Assembly: GCA_013407085.1 (NCBI GenBank)
Contig: JACCGJ010000596.1
Location: 39,468-103,467 of the forward strand
DNA from: Atriophallophorus winterbourni
Lineage: Eukaryota; Platyhelminthes; Trematoda; Plagiorchiida; Microphallidae
Length of the DNA: 64,000 bases
Direction of reading: 5' to 3'
Shown: one piece after another, positions 37,965 to 52,200 of the stretch
Numbering within the stretch: the first letter of the stretch is position 1
How the letters are laid out: each line of letters opens with the position of its first letter
Notes under the pieces: generated by a model
Told to the model about the DNA's origin: nothing
What the model saw: only the letters and a program-made list of their open reading frames with translations
Database searches by the model: none
Made by a program: the position numbers and the translations under genes

Positions 37965-38200
37965 ATTTATCGCGATCGATCAAACGGTGGACCGTAGAGC
38001 ATGCCTTAAGGCGCGGGACTACAAAGGTGTCGGTCGGCGGTTCGAGTCTCATTCGAGGAAAACAGTATGCACTGCTAAGCTCAAGCAAGAGCGAAACTCG
38101 AGCCCAGCGCTTCCATTGTGGACAGTCATGATCAGCATTGTGAATATTTCGAAAGACTTGGTACTGATGAGTAGTCACAAACATTATGAGTTAATACCAC
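37965..38200 (+). repeat. Candidate tRNA-related SINE downstream of XPR1 (copy 2)
   Basis: It is homologous to 15325-15560; the B-box-like GGTTCGAGTC lies at 38039-38048 unchanged. Confidence 0.4.
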
Positions 38201-38399
38201 GCAGCCACGTGATAGTATCTACAATCATCATACCGAAATTTACACAAAACTGAAAACAAAAACAATAGCTTTGTAAGCAGTTACTGCATACCATTAGCAG
38301 GGGCTGTATTAAACCGGCAGCAAATAACGAAGTGCAACACGATAAAATATCCTGAACAGGTAGAGGACGGGAATTAAAACGCTGCGAGTTTTTCCAGTG

Positions 38400-39260
38400 T
38401 GAGAAGACACACGCGGATTTAAAATGTATTCAATCAAGGTTTGGTTTTCACTGTCACGCATCCTAACTAGACAATATACAAGATTTGACAGACGCTGAGG
38501 TGTGTACTCGAAGACCTCCACTCTGCACGGTTTTGAGACATCCTTGAGCATAAGTAGTCATAGCTCATCTTAAAGACCCCAGCCTGGAAGACGGACTGCG
38601 CCGAATAAAGTTGAGGTCGCTGGCTGCCTATGTCGTAGCGGTTTAATCACACCAAGAAATACGTAAATCGGGATGCGGCCTCGGCAAGAGAATACATCTT
38701 CGAGGTCGGTTACTTAGCACCCGAAAAATATTACCCATCCAGCATAGCTTATGCAGGTTGATCGGCCTCATTATATTAGCACAGACAGTAGCAGCTAACT
38801 GGTGATTTTTCAAAGTAATCGAATTTTTCAAGGCATCGGGCTTACTCATTTGTGTTTCGCACTTGCACAGCAATACAGCCCGAAATCTCGCTTTGTAGAC
38901 GCACTACTTGGGTAGTGGAGACAGTCCTCCCTAGCGTTAATGTTGACCAAGATTTCAGAAATGCGCGTGCCGCAACTGTCATCTAACGATCCCAAATTAT
39001 CAATAAAACTACCGAGATACATGACAATCTATAGTTTAAAGCGCCTGGTTTTGAAGTAATAAGGCATCTGATAAATTGTTGCTGTAATCCTTAACACATG
39101 CAGCAGTGAAGATAAAGTGTACTCTGCATTTTAAAATACCTTTGCCCATCAATCTATTAATTAAGACATTTTGATCTAATGAATCAAATGCACTTTTAAA
39201 GTAAGATGGCCATTGGCGACTATCGATAAGTACGGCTCTGCTATATTTTGTATTTCTCAT
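38400..39260 (-). mobile_element. Decayed RTE-like LINE between XPR1 and kinectin-like gene (copy 2)
   Basis: It is homologous to 15830-16680. The FKSAFDSLDQNVLINRLM frame is at 39036-39260. The downstream end includes LHKLCWMGNIFRVLSNRPRR, matching the RxLRWLGHVxR motif of RTE-type elements. Confidence 0.7.
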
Positions 39261-40206
39261 AAATGTTTAGGCCTGGGAAACATGACAGTATAATTGTGCG
39301 GTTAAAAATCGGGAGGGCATGATAACTAGACTACTTCTACTCGATGAACGCTAACACTCTATTGCTGAAGGTTTACTACCCCGGCTGTTTTGACATATCA
39401 AATTTGGTTCCTTTTAAATAAAGAAATAACACGCTACTGCTAACGTTAAAACCCAACTGTTTCGATTTTCCAAGAGAAGCGTGGGCGTTATTATCATCGA
39501 CCGATCACTGCTCTTTGAATCACTCACCAAAAGTGCACCAAATGTCTGCCCTGACTGGTACCTCTTCATGAACACAGCTCGGGAATGGCAAGTTGAGACC
39601 AATTAATTATTATTCGGATACGTCTATCGTGCAGATAAGTGGTAGTTTGCAGTATGACGCCCATCACAAGATCTCAAAATCAGTTGCAAGGTAATCATTC
39701 CACGAAATTATTTCAATTTTTACAATTCCATTTCAGGATTTCAAGTGACAAGCAACTAGAAGGTTATGAGAATCCGCGAAAGGCAGCACAATGACAGCTA
39801 ACCGCCTTGCGCCCGTTTGCTTTCCAATATTTTTTCACTCAGGATCTTTCTACAACCAGATCTGTAATATTTTTTAAAAACTTTCTTATGCCGTGCGTTT
39901 TTATCATGTAAATTCAGTGCCTCGGATCAATGGTCAATGCAGATCGACAGTGGCACCTAGGTACTTGCTGCTATAGCCGCAATAAAACACGACTTCAACA
40001 ATGCAACAACAGCTTTTGTTTCCAACATGCATGCAAAATAAAAGTAGAGAGCTCAGAACATGATCAGAGATTCATTTTCCGAACCCAAAAATTAACAGCT
40101 TATTCGCATCGTTTATAATTGAGTTGCTCAAACGATGACTTAATTAGTGTGCGTGTTCGCATTGAATCTAGATTTCAGAAACGGAACTAATTGTGGCGTA
40201 GGGACA

Positions 40207-40296
40207 TCAAACTTCCATTTGCCTACTTGAGATCGGGCGCGGACTGGCCACAGCCATTGTTTTTACCCAATAAACGTTTTCAAAAACAAACGAGTT
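40207..40296 (-). CDS. Kinectin-like terminal exon (copy 2)
   Basis: The acceptor TTATTTCAAG lies behind a pyrimidine-rich tract. It encodes 29 codons ending SSRQMEV and TGA. The only difference from the 17631-17720 duplicate inside the exon is a synonymous Phe codon (TTT here, TTC there), which supports coding use. No consensus AATAAA was found directly downstream. Confidence 0.68.
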   Translation of the reverse strand, partial: NSFVFENVYWVKTMAVASPRPISSRQMEV

Positions 40297-43200
40297 CTTG
40301 AAATAACACGAGATTCGACAAAACAGTGAAAGAACACGATAAAACAGGTGAAACAAGTGACATTTGCGCGCTCTCAAACACACTACGTCATGGATTGACT
40401 CGCATGCGGTTATGTTAGCAAGACTAGAGTATACAGTAAACAAACAAGTTAACTGGAGCACGCAGATTGTTCAGATGCGAAGTTTTCGATTAGTGTTCCA
40501 TTCTGCTCTGATGTGACTGAAGAGGGAATCACATATTGCTGCAATGAAAAGTGAAAGTAAGACGATGTTACATTTGAGGGAATGTATTGTGGATCGAATG
40601 GGGAAAAACGATTTTGTGTTAAGCAGATGGTTGAAACGTTGTTCGAACAACCTAGCACGTGATAAGTTGTGGCTAGAACGGTACTAGGATTGGTTACATT
40701 AGAATGATCAGACTAGACCACCTACCTTTAGTAAAAGAGATGACTGAAAACTTCGTCATAAACAAATCTTATGTTTGCAAGTATGCTATCCATCAGTGCG
40801 AAGATTCTTCTAGCACTGCAATTGCTGGTTTAACGCAGCCAAAACTATTGATGAAAAATCGAGGATAAATCCACTTTTGCAACTTGAAATCGAGATTCAT
40901 GTGGAGACTAAGTTAAGTCCCACAATCTGTATAGTACTTCTGTGCTGTGCGGCTAACACTGTGCTAAATTGATTGGCCAGGGGTTGTGAGCTGTATGCTG
41001 AAACACGCTGGAGTCTCACTACCATCTTTATTCTCTATTTCTCATATCTGTTGAGGCCTGGGCAACCTGGCAGTAATATCGCCCACGTGCAGTCTCTGAC
41101 TGTGCGGCACTTTGCCTGGATCAGGCTTATGCTTTCATACCATACCATACACACAATCTGTGCAATGCAACACCGGTAAGTGTTTTGAACATTTTTTGCA
41201 ACATCCAAATAACTACACCATGGTCAATTATTGTTTGAAACCAGAATTTATGAATGAATAGTATATGGCGTTCGAAAGGCAGAACGGAAGTCAAACGGTG
41301 ATTGTACAAAATCCTAAAATGATACGGATACATAAAAAGCACAGTGTGTAATCCTCGGGTAGCAACCGCCGACTTATTACTATCGGGTGCAGGACTTATA
41401 GTAGACACGAGCCTCGTGTAACTGCAAGTTGTATAGCAGCCACACAAACAAGAGAAACAGTTACGATTTTGATAACCTCAAATTGGCTGAGGCCCTCCGA
41501 GAATGGCTGGGCGCAATGTAAGTTGATCTGAAGATTCATCGACGAAAATTTTCTAAAGGGTCACCAAGGGGTCAAACAACTCAAGCCAACCCGCTGCCTT
41601 GTGGGTTAACACTAATTGTTCTGCTAGGCGACCGAACAGTATCCTAGCGCACACACAGCAACTGCCAAAATAACTCAATTGTGCATCGACCGTCGCGCAT
41701 GATAAACCGGGTCACCATACATTCGAATGCAACGGGGCGGGTGAGTTCAAAAATCGAATAACTTACCTTGGTTGTTGAATCCCAGGATGCATCAGAAACT
41801 TGTGAATCCCCACCATCAACTAGCACAGCATCGAAATCAGAGTCGACTTCTTTGGTATGAGCCGCGCGTGGCTGAAAAAGTGCAGGGGTAAAATGTTGCA
41901 ATTGAGTAAAATGTTAAGACTCAGTTTATTCATCAAGTGAAATTTGGACGTAACGAATTTTAGATAAATTGTTTTGTCACTGCAAATCGGATAGACGAAA
42001 ACAGACAGGCTACCTCACCCCTGACGTTTACACACTAATCAGTCAAGCACCAGAAAACCATCCCTTTGGTTGGAACATGAACGGCAGGTTAACGTACAGA
42101 AGCGATAAACTATTTTACGCATACAACGTTGGTAGAAAAAACATAAATAATCTCTGGTATACTTCTGAACCGGTTTAAAGTCACTTTAATTTATTAACAG
42201 CGAATCTAATAAACATTGAAATAAAGACGGAGGTTGCAGTGTCATAGAGGGAGAAGAAGAAGGACAGTTTTATACCATAGGGACAGGGTTTTGGCAATGA
42301 CAACGATAATGGTTGAATAAATTTCCCAATCATGCAGATCTTGCCATCGTGAACGTTAATTGGCCCGTTTGTGATCGGCGTCGAGTAAAATGTTGCGAGA
42401 CAAAGGAGAGGGTAAACATTCTCCGGATTTAAGGTTATTAGGATGAATGCTCAAATTTTTGAAAATTTTCCAACAAAACGCGTCTCGTATAATCACGGAC
42501 AATTGAGTTCAGCCCGGAGGCCGTAGGTGTGATCTTGTGTGACCGAATAGAACTGTGTCTACTAACAAAAGGAGACAGGAAGACGAGTCAGTGACGCATT
42601 ATAACCAGTGTGTATGCTTCGGGAAGGTGAAGCTCGAGCTGCTCAAGATCACCTGAACGCACCGAACATTAAAAAACAAGTTGAATCTATCACTAAATGA
42701 AGAGTACAAAGGATAGGAAATTGGTTGTGAATAAGTTGTCTCAATCGCTAACAGATGTAGCACAGTTTTGACAACTCTGCTAAAAAAGTGGTGTGTTTGT
42801 TTTCTGCAGATGTAAGCAGGATGCATGAACAACTAACGGTTACGTGTAACATTCACGTGGGTGAAAACTCTAAAAGAACATCAACGCTGACCCCAAAACA
42901 AATAGTAACAATAAACAAAACAGGACTTTAACGTACAGCTCTCGAGTAAACAAACAGATGGAAGTCCGCATTCTGTTAAACAGGTATTGGTTGAATATAG
43001 GCGAACGTAATCGTACTTACCATAGATCTCTCGGAGTTATTGTCAAAATTGGTTGTATCTGGCTGCATGGAATTTGAATTCGAAGAGCAGACCTTGAATG
43101 TGAAAAGAAGAGGGGTAATCAGATATAACGAGAAAGAAACCTGAGAGAATAAAAAGATTGAAATGAATCATACAACTACTATGTATGTATGATGTATGAA

Positions 43201-46200
43201 AGCACATGCCTGATCCAGGCAAAGTGCCGAAGAGTCAGGTTGCTCAGGCTTAGACAGATATGAAAAAGGAAACAGAGAATGAGTAAGTAATAACGCGAAC
43301 AATGATTAACGCATAAAAATTCACGTTAATTTAGAGGAGTAGGCACGTGCTCAAGTCCTAGCTCAGTCACTGGCATTCTGCGACGTTCAAACACTTTTAC
43401 GAAGCTTTGATTCATACAATTCGTTTAAATATGTGGTTTAACAGATAAATAACCGCTTTTCGACATAATTTTGGTAGCATCATTGGAACCTTGTTCTTGT
43501 CAACCTTCGTTTCCGACCCAGAGATTTTGTCACACACAAGTACGGTTACAAACGGGAATGGCCGTAATAGCACTCCACACATCAACCAATCCTCGTTTAG
43601 CGCCACCTTGACAACCCATAGAAAACTGGTTCCAATTCACTTAGCCTACGATAATCACTTTACCCTCCTTGACTAGTGCAGCTGTTTCATTCAAGGCCCG
43701 CGATTACATCGATTAAACACTGTATTTAAACGTCCCCATGTTGAAACCGACTCATCCTCCAGGCTGAAGTAGCTCGCACAAAGAAGTAAGTAGTCATGGC
43801 CAAGCGCGTGAGAGCAGATAACAGCTCTTGGCTGCTGAACAGCGATCACACCGCCATCGTTCCAACGATGCCTACAACCGAGTATTGTTTTTATCGCTGT
43901 GAGCGCTGCAGAGAGATTGTCCTCTCCCGATCGGACTTTTTAGTCTTCTAAAAGCTGCGGTCATGAAACCATCATGCGCTTCGTGTTTTGATATCGACCG
44001 AGGGAAGCCAACACACAGCATATATGGCTTGTCTACACAAACCAGAGGAAGCTGCTAAATGATGTGCGTAGAATGATTGCGGGCACATAATGCTTTGACA
44101 CAAACTTGCTTCGATCTAGTAAAAACTGAGATCCATGGAAGACACGTCGTCTAAAGAAACGCGAGAGTTTTCTCCAAACCTCAACCGCGTGATGGAAAAT
44201 ATTATGAGAACAATCAGTGAAGCACCAGTTGACAAGGTACACTGACTATATACATTTACCAATGTATGTATGGAATCACAACCCTCTAGTCAAGCCAAGT
44301 GCCGCCCAGTCTGGCAGATGCTGCCAGGTTCGCCTGACGTAGACAAAAATTAGGACGGGTATGAGCATGCAGCGGCATATCGGTTAAAGCCATATAACAA
44401 GGTGTTACTCGTGAACGACTGAATGCATACATTTCAATAAAATAAGGTAACGGGTACCTGTTGCATGGACCGTTGTTTCAGCTGTGCTTTAAGCAGCTGA
44501 CACTCAGATTCAGAGCGAGCAAGCAAGCGACTCCACCTGTGTTCTGCATCTTGCACGCATTGTTGCAAATTGGCCAAGAGCCCCTCGGTCTGTATAAGGG
44601 CAGTCTGTGAATAGGGGACGGTAAAAATTGGTATTTGTTACAAGATTACGAACTAATCAAGAGAATTTCAATAGGCAATACAAATTACAGGGTGCATGGA
44701 TGCGGACATGAGAATAAATGCGGAATCCAATGTCATAGTATTCAAAAAAAGAAAAATAACAAAATTGAGGTAATCAGGATAAAACACTGAATACGGTTAG
44801 TTCCGTAACAGTTTGCAATCAAGTGTAACGGTACCATGATCATCATCATTACACCGAGTGCTTAGCAACCAAATAAACAAGACCTGATTAAACCCGAAGT
44901 AAAAGGCTTCGGAAGGTGTAGAAGAATGAGCGCAGACACACTGGGATGAGGTGCCTGCACCTCGAATCAAACAGGCATTCAATCAAGTGTTGTGAACGAG
45001 TAGTGCAACATTAACGCGACAGCTTTCACTGCCATGCATTATAACGAGCGTTCTTCGTCACAATCTAAATGGAGTGAGCAAACAAAATGGAATCGAAGAG
45101 GCGAAATTTCCTAAATAATACGTTCAAGCACATGTTGCATCAACGAAGAGTAGTTGGAAATGAGCATCCAGTAGCAAAACTATGTTAGAAATACTAATGG
45201 AAGATATGTTCTAAATAGAGATTCTTACTTTGTAGTGCATTAATTCTGATTTGGCCAAAGCTTCTGACTGCTCTGCTCGTTTTACTGCGTTCGCGGAAGA
45301 TCGCGACCTTTCTTCGGCCTCTCGCAACTGAGAGCGCATCAACTGCAAAGCATTTTCGGAGTTTTTCAAGCGATCCAGCTGTTCATCTCGATTGTCCGAC
45401 TTTTCCTGTTTCCGCGTTGAAAGATTCATCTTGATTTCGTTCAATTCTTGCGTCAAACGAACAACTTCAGCTTCCGAAACCGAGAGAGATTTTTTAGTCT
45501 CAGTGAGTTCGTGAGTCACACTCGCTAAGTTAGCAACCAGTTCATTCTTGACGACAAACGTTTTGGCTTCCACGTCGACTTGCTTTTGCAAACGTTCTTT
45601 TTCAGCACGCAGCTCCTGATCGGTCGATAAGATTAAAAAAATAGACTGAGATAGAAAAAAACGAGTTGTATACAACTAAAATTAATAAAAAAGAATAAAC
45701 CACGAGAACGCAAGATTTGCGTTCATGAGAAGGTTGTGATGCTATCGGGTTGCAGAAACTCGAACACAAACTTAAAAGCGATCAAAATTAAGTACAGCTC
45801 AAGGCTAAATTTCTAAACAAAGTTATACTTCTATGTCACTGTTGTATAGGGTTTTTACAAACAACCACGATGTTCAAATACAGAATGACAAAGTGATTCC
45901 TGGCCAAGCGCTCAAGGCGCTTATGAAAGACCAATGTATTGTGCTCACTTCCAAATCCCTTATACACCACTACCGGTTTCTGGTCATTGGGTGGAGAGAG
46001 TAAGATCAGGTTCAGTGAGAATTGAACCAGTGGTAAACAAAGTTATAATTGTATACCACTGTTGTATAGGGTTCTTACAAAAATTAATTCTGAAAGCAAG
46101 GTGACACGTAGACAATATGGAGCAAAGCAATAAGACGTGTTCATGCGTAAACATGAGAGATCAGAGATAAAGATAGAAGCAATGTACTGAGTCGTAGCAG

Positions 46201-49200
46201 AGTAGTAACCACGACGTGTCAGAAACGGAATATACGAATAAAAAACAAAAATCTGGAGCCAGGTAGTGTCGGAGTCTCAGACTGTATATGGTCTAAGATA
46301 CTATCAGGTTGTCCAGGCCGAGACAGATATAGCAGGAATCAGAATACCGTGTACTCTCGCACACTGCTCATCACCGTTCGTTGTTACAAGCGTGAGTTTG
46401 TGTGGCTTGGTAGTCTGCCAGCAAAGCACATGCTGCGCCATATTAAACAGAGGTTTAATAACTAGAGCAGTTGATCACGAAACAACGTCAGCCATATTGT
46501 CATGTTGCTCAGTTTACTTTACCAATGAATAATGCCGCATAGAACAGGTGATCAAAATGGGTGTTGATGCATACTCCATGGAGTACTTGCTAAATGATCC
46601 ATGACATGATATCTGTTTTCTGGAAGAATTCTCTTGTGAAACGTGTTACAAGTATAACGTTGCTCAGGCAATAAAGAACCAGTGATCGCACAATTCAAGA
46701 ATTTGATAAAGTGTGGCATAAACTGAACACTTGATAACACCATATTGAAGGAAACTAGGTGTAAAATTACGAATTAGTATGTAGCTGCCAAGATTCAATG
46801 CACATAAAGAATAATCCACAATGATTCATATAAAACCTCCGAAGATGCGTGTTCCACTAGCGAAGGAATTAAACATACCGCAAACTGATATTCCATACTG
46901 GAAAGAACTTGTTTCAAATGAGATTCACGTTCCACGGTCGCAGACAATTCGGAACGCGTATCGGTCAATTTGGACAAAAGATCCTGCAAAAACAGGACGG
47001 AAATGAAACAGACGATCAACATTCTCTATCGCGCAGTAGAATCCAAAAATAAAATCATGAGGTTTGGTTGCGGTAGAAAGACAGCTGGTTCATCAACTTA
47101 TCAAATTCCTAGGAGTCACGGGGCAGGTGCATATATTCGGTTTCATCAGCACGGGCCGGTACAGATGAGGTAATGAGTTTAAGCTGTTTGTGTCCATTTC
47201 ACATCGCGGCATGGTAAGGAATTAGCGATAAGCACCTTTTCATAACCGCTCAATCTCACACCAGAAGGAACCATGTGTTACGACTGTGCTACTGCGAACC
47301 CGCAAAGATAGTTCCGAGAAAAAGCAGCGAGTAGCAACGAAATGGTTTAAGTCTCCCTGGGCTTGTCAAAGCAGCATGGATACCTACTTAAGGCTTGAGT
47401 GACCGGGAAAATAATAAAGTAAAGAATCACTAGAGAGCATGAAATGATTACAATTTGAAACGCCTAAAGTTCGTAAACCTTAAATGGGTAGATAGACAGT
47501 AAACAAATTTATCGTGAAATTGACAAATTATTACAGCTTTTCTTGCGAACATTAAAAATGTAGTATTTAGTATCACGTCTATTGGCAAGGCGAAAGCCAA
47601 CACCATAAAAGCCTACCAATCATAACCTTGTGGGGTGAAAAAGACAGCTGATAGACGAAACGGTGATTGAAGTGCGTCGCCTGCAGAAGATCAGATTGCG
47701 TAGAAATAATTCTGCTAGTGAAAATCGATAAGCATCACGTGACCGCTTGCGAACAACGATACACTTGAGTACAGTCACGAAAGAGATAGACAACGAAAAG
47801 TGAAACTAAGTGGGAACAATTAACGTGATTCGCGACCTCACATATCCTAGCTGCCCAGCCTGCGATAAACAATCTTGTAATACACTCCTTAATACATCAA
47901 TCTTAAAAGAGAATATTTCGATTTGATGCAAATATTTACTTGTTTTTCAGCATCGAATTCTCTGCATTTGCGTTGTAATTCTGCTTCGAACGTAGAAAGT
48001 CGTTTTGTCGTTTCAACGGATCTGAAAAGGAAAAACGTAAAAAGTCAAACAGATTCCACGCAGGTCTCACGTTGAAGAAAAAATCAAATTGCCCGCTTTT
48101 AAGGATAAGATCAGTGATATATTACGTAGGAGCAAATGCCGCGTAGACAACGATTAGAACTGCTGCTTCGTTATCTGGCTGTGATGATTAATTACACCGA
48201 TTTCCCGTTTGCAATTCAATAAAAATTCACGGCACGCCGCACAACAGTACAATCAAAATTGATTAAAATGCCTCGTCAAAGAATGTGGTTTGATGTGTAC
48301 AATCGCAAACTTCATTCAGGCAGTTTCGCACAGTCACAGAATGAATGTAGGCTAGGATACTGTCCGGTTTCCCAGGCCTAGACAGATCTAAGAAAGGAAA
48401 ATAGCAATGACAGCGAGACTCCAGCGTGTTCCCGCATGCAGCGCTTTACCAGTTGCAAATAAAATTAACATGGCGTTATCTGCACAGCACAAAAACCTTG
48501 TGAGATTGCACATCCGGTTCATTGGGCTGACACAAAAAAACAATATTGTTCTGCTACTGAAAGCTGCAGTAAATGCAAAGATGATTCAGTGAAAAGCATC
48601 ATATAGAAGTTCCTATATGATATGATATGATATTATGTTGAGATTCCAAAAGTTAATTTATTGGAGACATTCACAGGTGGGGTGAAACAAAGGGTTGATG
48701 ATATGCACATCTTTTACGAACAAGGTCACGGTTTGTAGCGCTCGAGCAGAAAGCAATAAGAAAATGTCATGGCACGCCTGGCAAAAACACAATAGGACCC
48801 GTGCCCGTTAAGTGATCATATGGACCAAGGGTGGGGCGGTTAAAATCGATTAGTTTAGAGATGAAAGAGATTGTTCAGAACAGGAGTGAGATTGAGGTAA
48901 AAACATTCTAACGAGGAGAAAGAAAATGATAGTAGGAATGCAGATGACGGAACAGTCAGACATTTTCATAGGACACAGCATGATTGAAACCGTCAACAAA
49001 CCTATGCGAAAGCTGGTGGATTAATGATAGAAAAAGCCCCGCATGAATCGAATAGAAACGTAAGGTCAGAGTTAGAAAGTGGAGATTGCAGGAGGCAAGG
49101 ATAAGAATAAAAATAGATGAAACCAAGAGAGAGAGAAGTCCACTTGTACACAGAGAAGGCAGACCTTAAAAAACCCAAATGCGAAGGCAAAAACAAGGAG

Positions 49201-52200
49201 TTACAGCCCAGAAATTTCTATTCAATGCAAAGAATAGTTCACTCAAACTGATGAACTTGCACTTGCCGAATAACAGATAAGAATAAGTTTGAAAGATACG
49301 TTTTTGTACGTCGCCGTAAGAACAAGCCTTCAAATCGATCGTGCATAAGATGAATTCATTCACGCGTTTTTCCGCTGAATGTTAACGCTATATGTGGGAC
49401 AAATGCATTATTTTTTGCCTATCGACAAAGGCCAATTTCGTATTGGGAATTTTGAACAAATTTTGAGATACCGGGAATCGTTGTGAAACTTTTGGTCACG
49501 GCATTTGCTAATAAACTGGATCATACATGGAAATTATCCATCAAGACGGACAAGAAACATCGTTTCATCAACAAACAGTATCTTGATTCCGGCACCTGTT
49601 GGTCATTTTTCTATATAATTTTTTTGGTGAAATTATTGTAACATGAATTTATTTTGCATCCAACAAGTTATTCTAATTTAGTGGATAGGGTACGGTTATG
49701 TATACAGTCACATCAGCCATAAAAATAGAAACGGACAGCGTACTGCAAACAAAAACTCACCAAGGATGCGGTTGAAAAGTATAAGTAAATACATACAGAC
49801 ACCGAGACAAACCACGGAGGAGAATTTCCACACCGTGTCATGTTTTCGTACTTTTACTTTTGTGCGGCTGGTTCTACAGGCGCATTCATTGGCTTATTTA
49901 ATGTCTTGAATCACACCAGCCCGCATTACTTTTCAAACATGACGCTTTACATGTACAAAATCACAAGCTGAAATTGCAGTAAGGCGTCGCACAGTTATAT
50001 ACTTTTCGTGGTTGAGATACTTTCAGTTTGCCCAAGCCTAAACAGGAATGAAGTATAATAGCAGTGTTTCCTTTATTCATCCGAGCAAATCAGTTTTACA
50101 TGGTTATTTGCATAATACTATTGTGCATCTGTGCAGCATGGGTGATAAACACACCCAATGATTTCATACGACTGAGAGAGAATTATTGGGACATTGAACT
50201 CTAGGCATCACACACGCTTAATCCTCACGAATGTGATGTTCTTAGCTTGAATCCGTACCCACACTGAGGGATTATTTATAGAAATAAACATGTGACATTG
50301 GTCATGATTGACCTGAAATAGCTGAAAATAACTCGGAAGATAAACAACGTGAGCAAAACAGTGGGTTCTGTGTTAAAAAATACTTACTGTGCTTGCTGCT
50401 TGAGTCGAACTTCTTCCAAAATGCTTTCGTGATCCGATCGAAACTTGATGTTCTCATTTCTTAGACGCTAAAATCAATCAAGAAACGTTCAATGTTCAGT
50501 CACGGGAACTGGCACGCAGTGATGCAGAAGTGTGGAAAAATCAGCACACGACGCGCCATAAGAGAAAAATGTGTTTTTTAAACTAAATTGGAAGTTCAAG
50601 AAACACCAGGCTTAAACTTAGATGCGACCCATTTTAACGATAGACAAGTGTGAAAAGCAATGGGGTTATTGTAACTAGCGATCTGTCTATCTATTTATCT
50701 ATCTACTTGCTTGGAAATGAAAGTTAAGGCTTAGAATTAGCTTCATTCATTCACGACCATCATTGAGCCTTTCAAAAACAATGGAATTCGGAGAATCAAG
50801 TACACAGAGAGCATACAAGTAGCAGGAGAAATCCTTGAGGCAGGGCAGAAACAAGAAAGTGATTTTTAATGTTGCAGGTTGTCGCTGGGTTCATTAGAAT
50901 ATATTCCATTCGCACATTACTTTCCGTCAGCGTTAAACAGCTCTGGCACGCGATGGAAACGGTGCGTAGTCATTAGAAACGCAAAACTCCTTTCCAAGCG
51001 CACATTGCGTAACCTAGAGGTTACGAAGGCAATCACTCAACTTGTAAAGCAGGCCAAACGGTGAGCCTAAATAAGCAGTAACCGAGGTCAACCGAATGCT
51101 CGCTGCCCGGGTAAATGAGGAGCATAATATTTAGGCTGAACTTGGAATGCAGTTGGCGTCGCGTAAAGATACTGTTCCACAAATAAAGCCAAAGTTTAGA
51201 CAAGAAACATCAGGCTCAGACTGAGGGAAGCTATGATGGTTTTGCTTCAATCACGAAGCATCCATTTATACAGCGTAATAGGGCTAACAATTAGTAACGA
51301 ACATTGGAACAAAATGGCTCGACAACTTTGAAGATTGATTGCATGAAATGAGAGAGTTCAGAGGAGTTGAATATGACGTTGAAAAGTACAGAAAACGCAT
51401 AAAGTCTGTGAGGAGACCCCGCGTTGTAACGTGATTGCAGTCAACTCTCGGTTACAATCAGTTTAACGTGAGTATAGTAAAATATTGGTCAACAGCATAT
51501 CCACACAAGCTTCATAAAAGGCACTTGAACATTGGTTGCAGTTAGCAGACAACACGTTCACTTACCTGAACTTCCTGTTGTTGTATAAGACTAGTCTGAC
51601 GAAGTTGATTAAGCTCGTTTTCCAATTGTTTCAACGTGTTGTTCAGCACAATGTTCTCGTTGGACATTAACTGCAAATAGGACAGGATGGAACTCATGTT
51701 ACACGAACCGCTAATTTATTGATCAAATATGCACTAACGCAAAAGACGAATTGCGACAAAGTGATAATTAGACCTGCGTACTCAATAAAACGTTTCAATG
51801 CAGGTGCATATTTATCCTCTTCAGGCAGAAAAATACCACCTTCGAGTTTGTGGATGATTTGATGATTCGAAGGCTGGAAGAGATACAATACTTGCACTCC
51901 ATACAAAGAGCAGTTTAGCCGTCTCCAGGTATTCTACGACAGCTGATACGATCAGTTAGGAGTTCCCTTCGCATATGAAATATTTGGACCATATAAGGTT
52001 TTCCCGCTAATGTACAGATAGAAGGCAGTAGAATATCAGATATACGGCTGAATGAATGAACGCACGATTCTGATCCAGGCAAAGTGCCGCACAGTCAGAG
52101 ACTTTACGTGGGCTAAGATACTGTCAGGTTGCCCAGATATACGGCTAATCCAAAAGGATATTATTTCTAAGCTACGGTAACTACTAGTCACAGCAGGGCT

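Larger units (their letters stand above)
22255..43834. repeat. Right copy of the ~21.5 kb duplicated segment
   Basis: It starts immediately after the gap at a base homologous to position 51 and loses its partner at about 43834, where the left copy stops at the gap (shared end CAGCTCTTGGCT). Beyond 43834 the sequence is single copy in this window. Confidence 0.97.
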
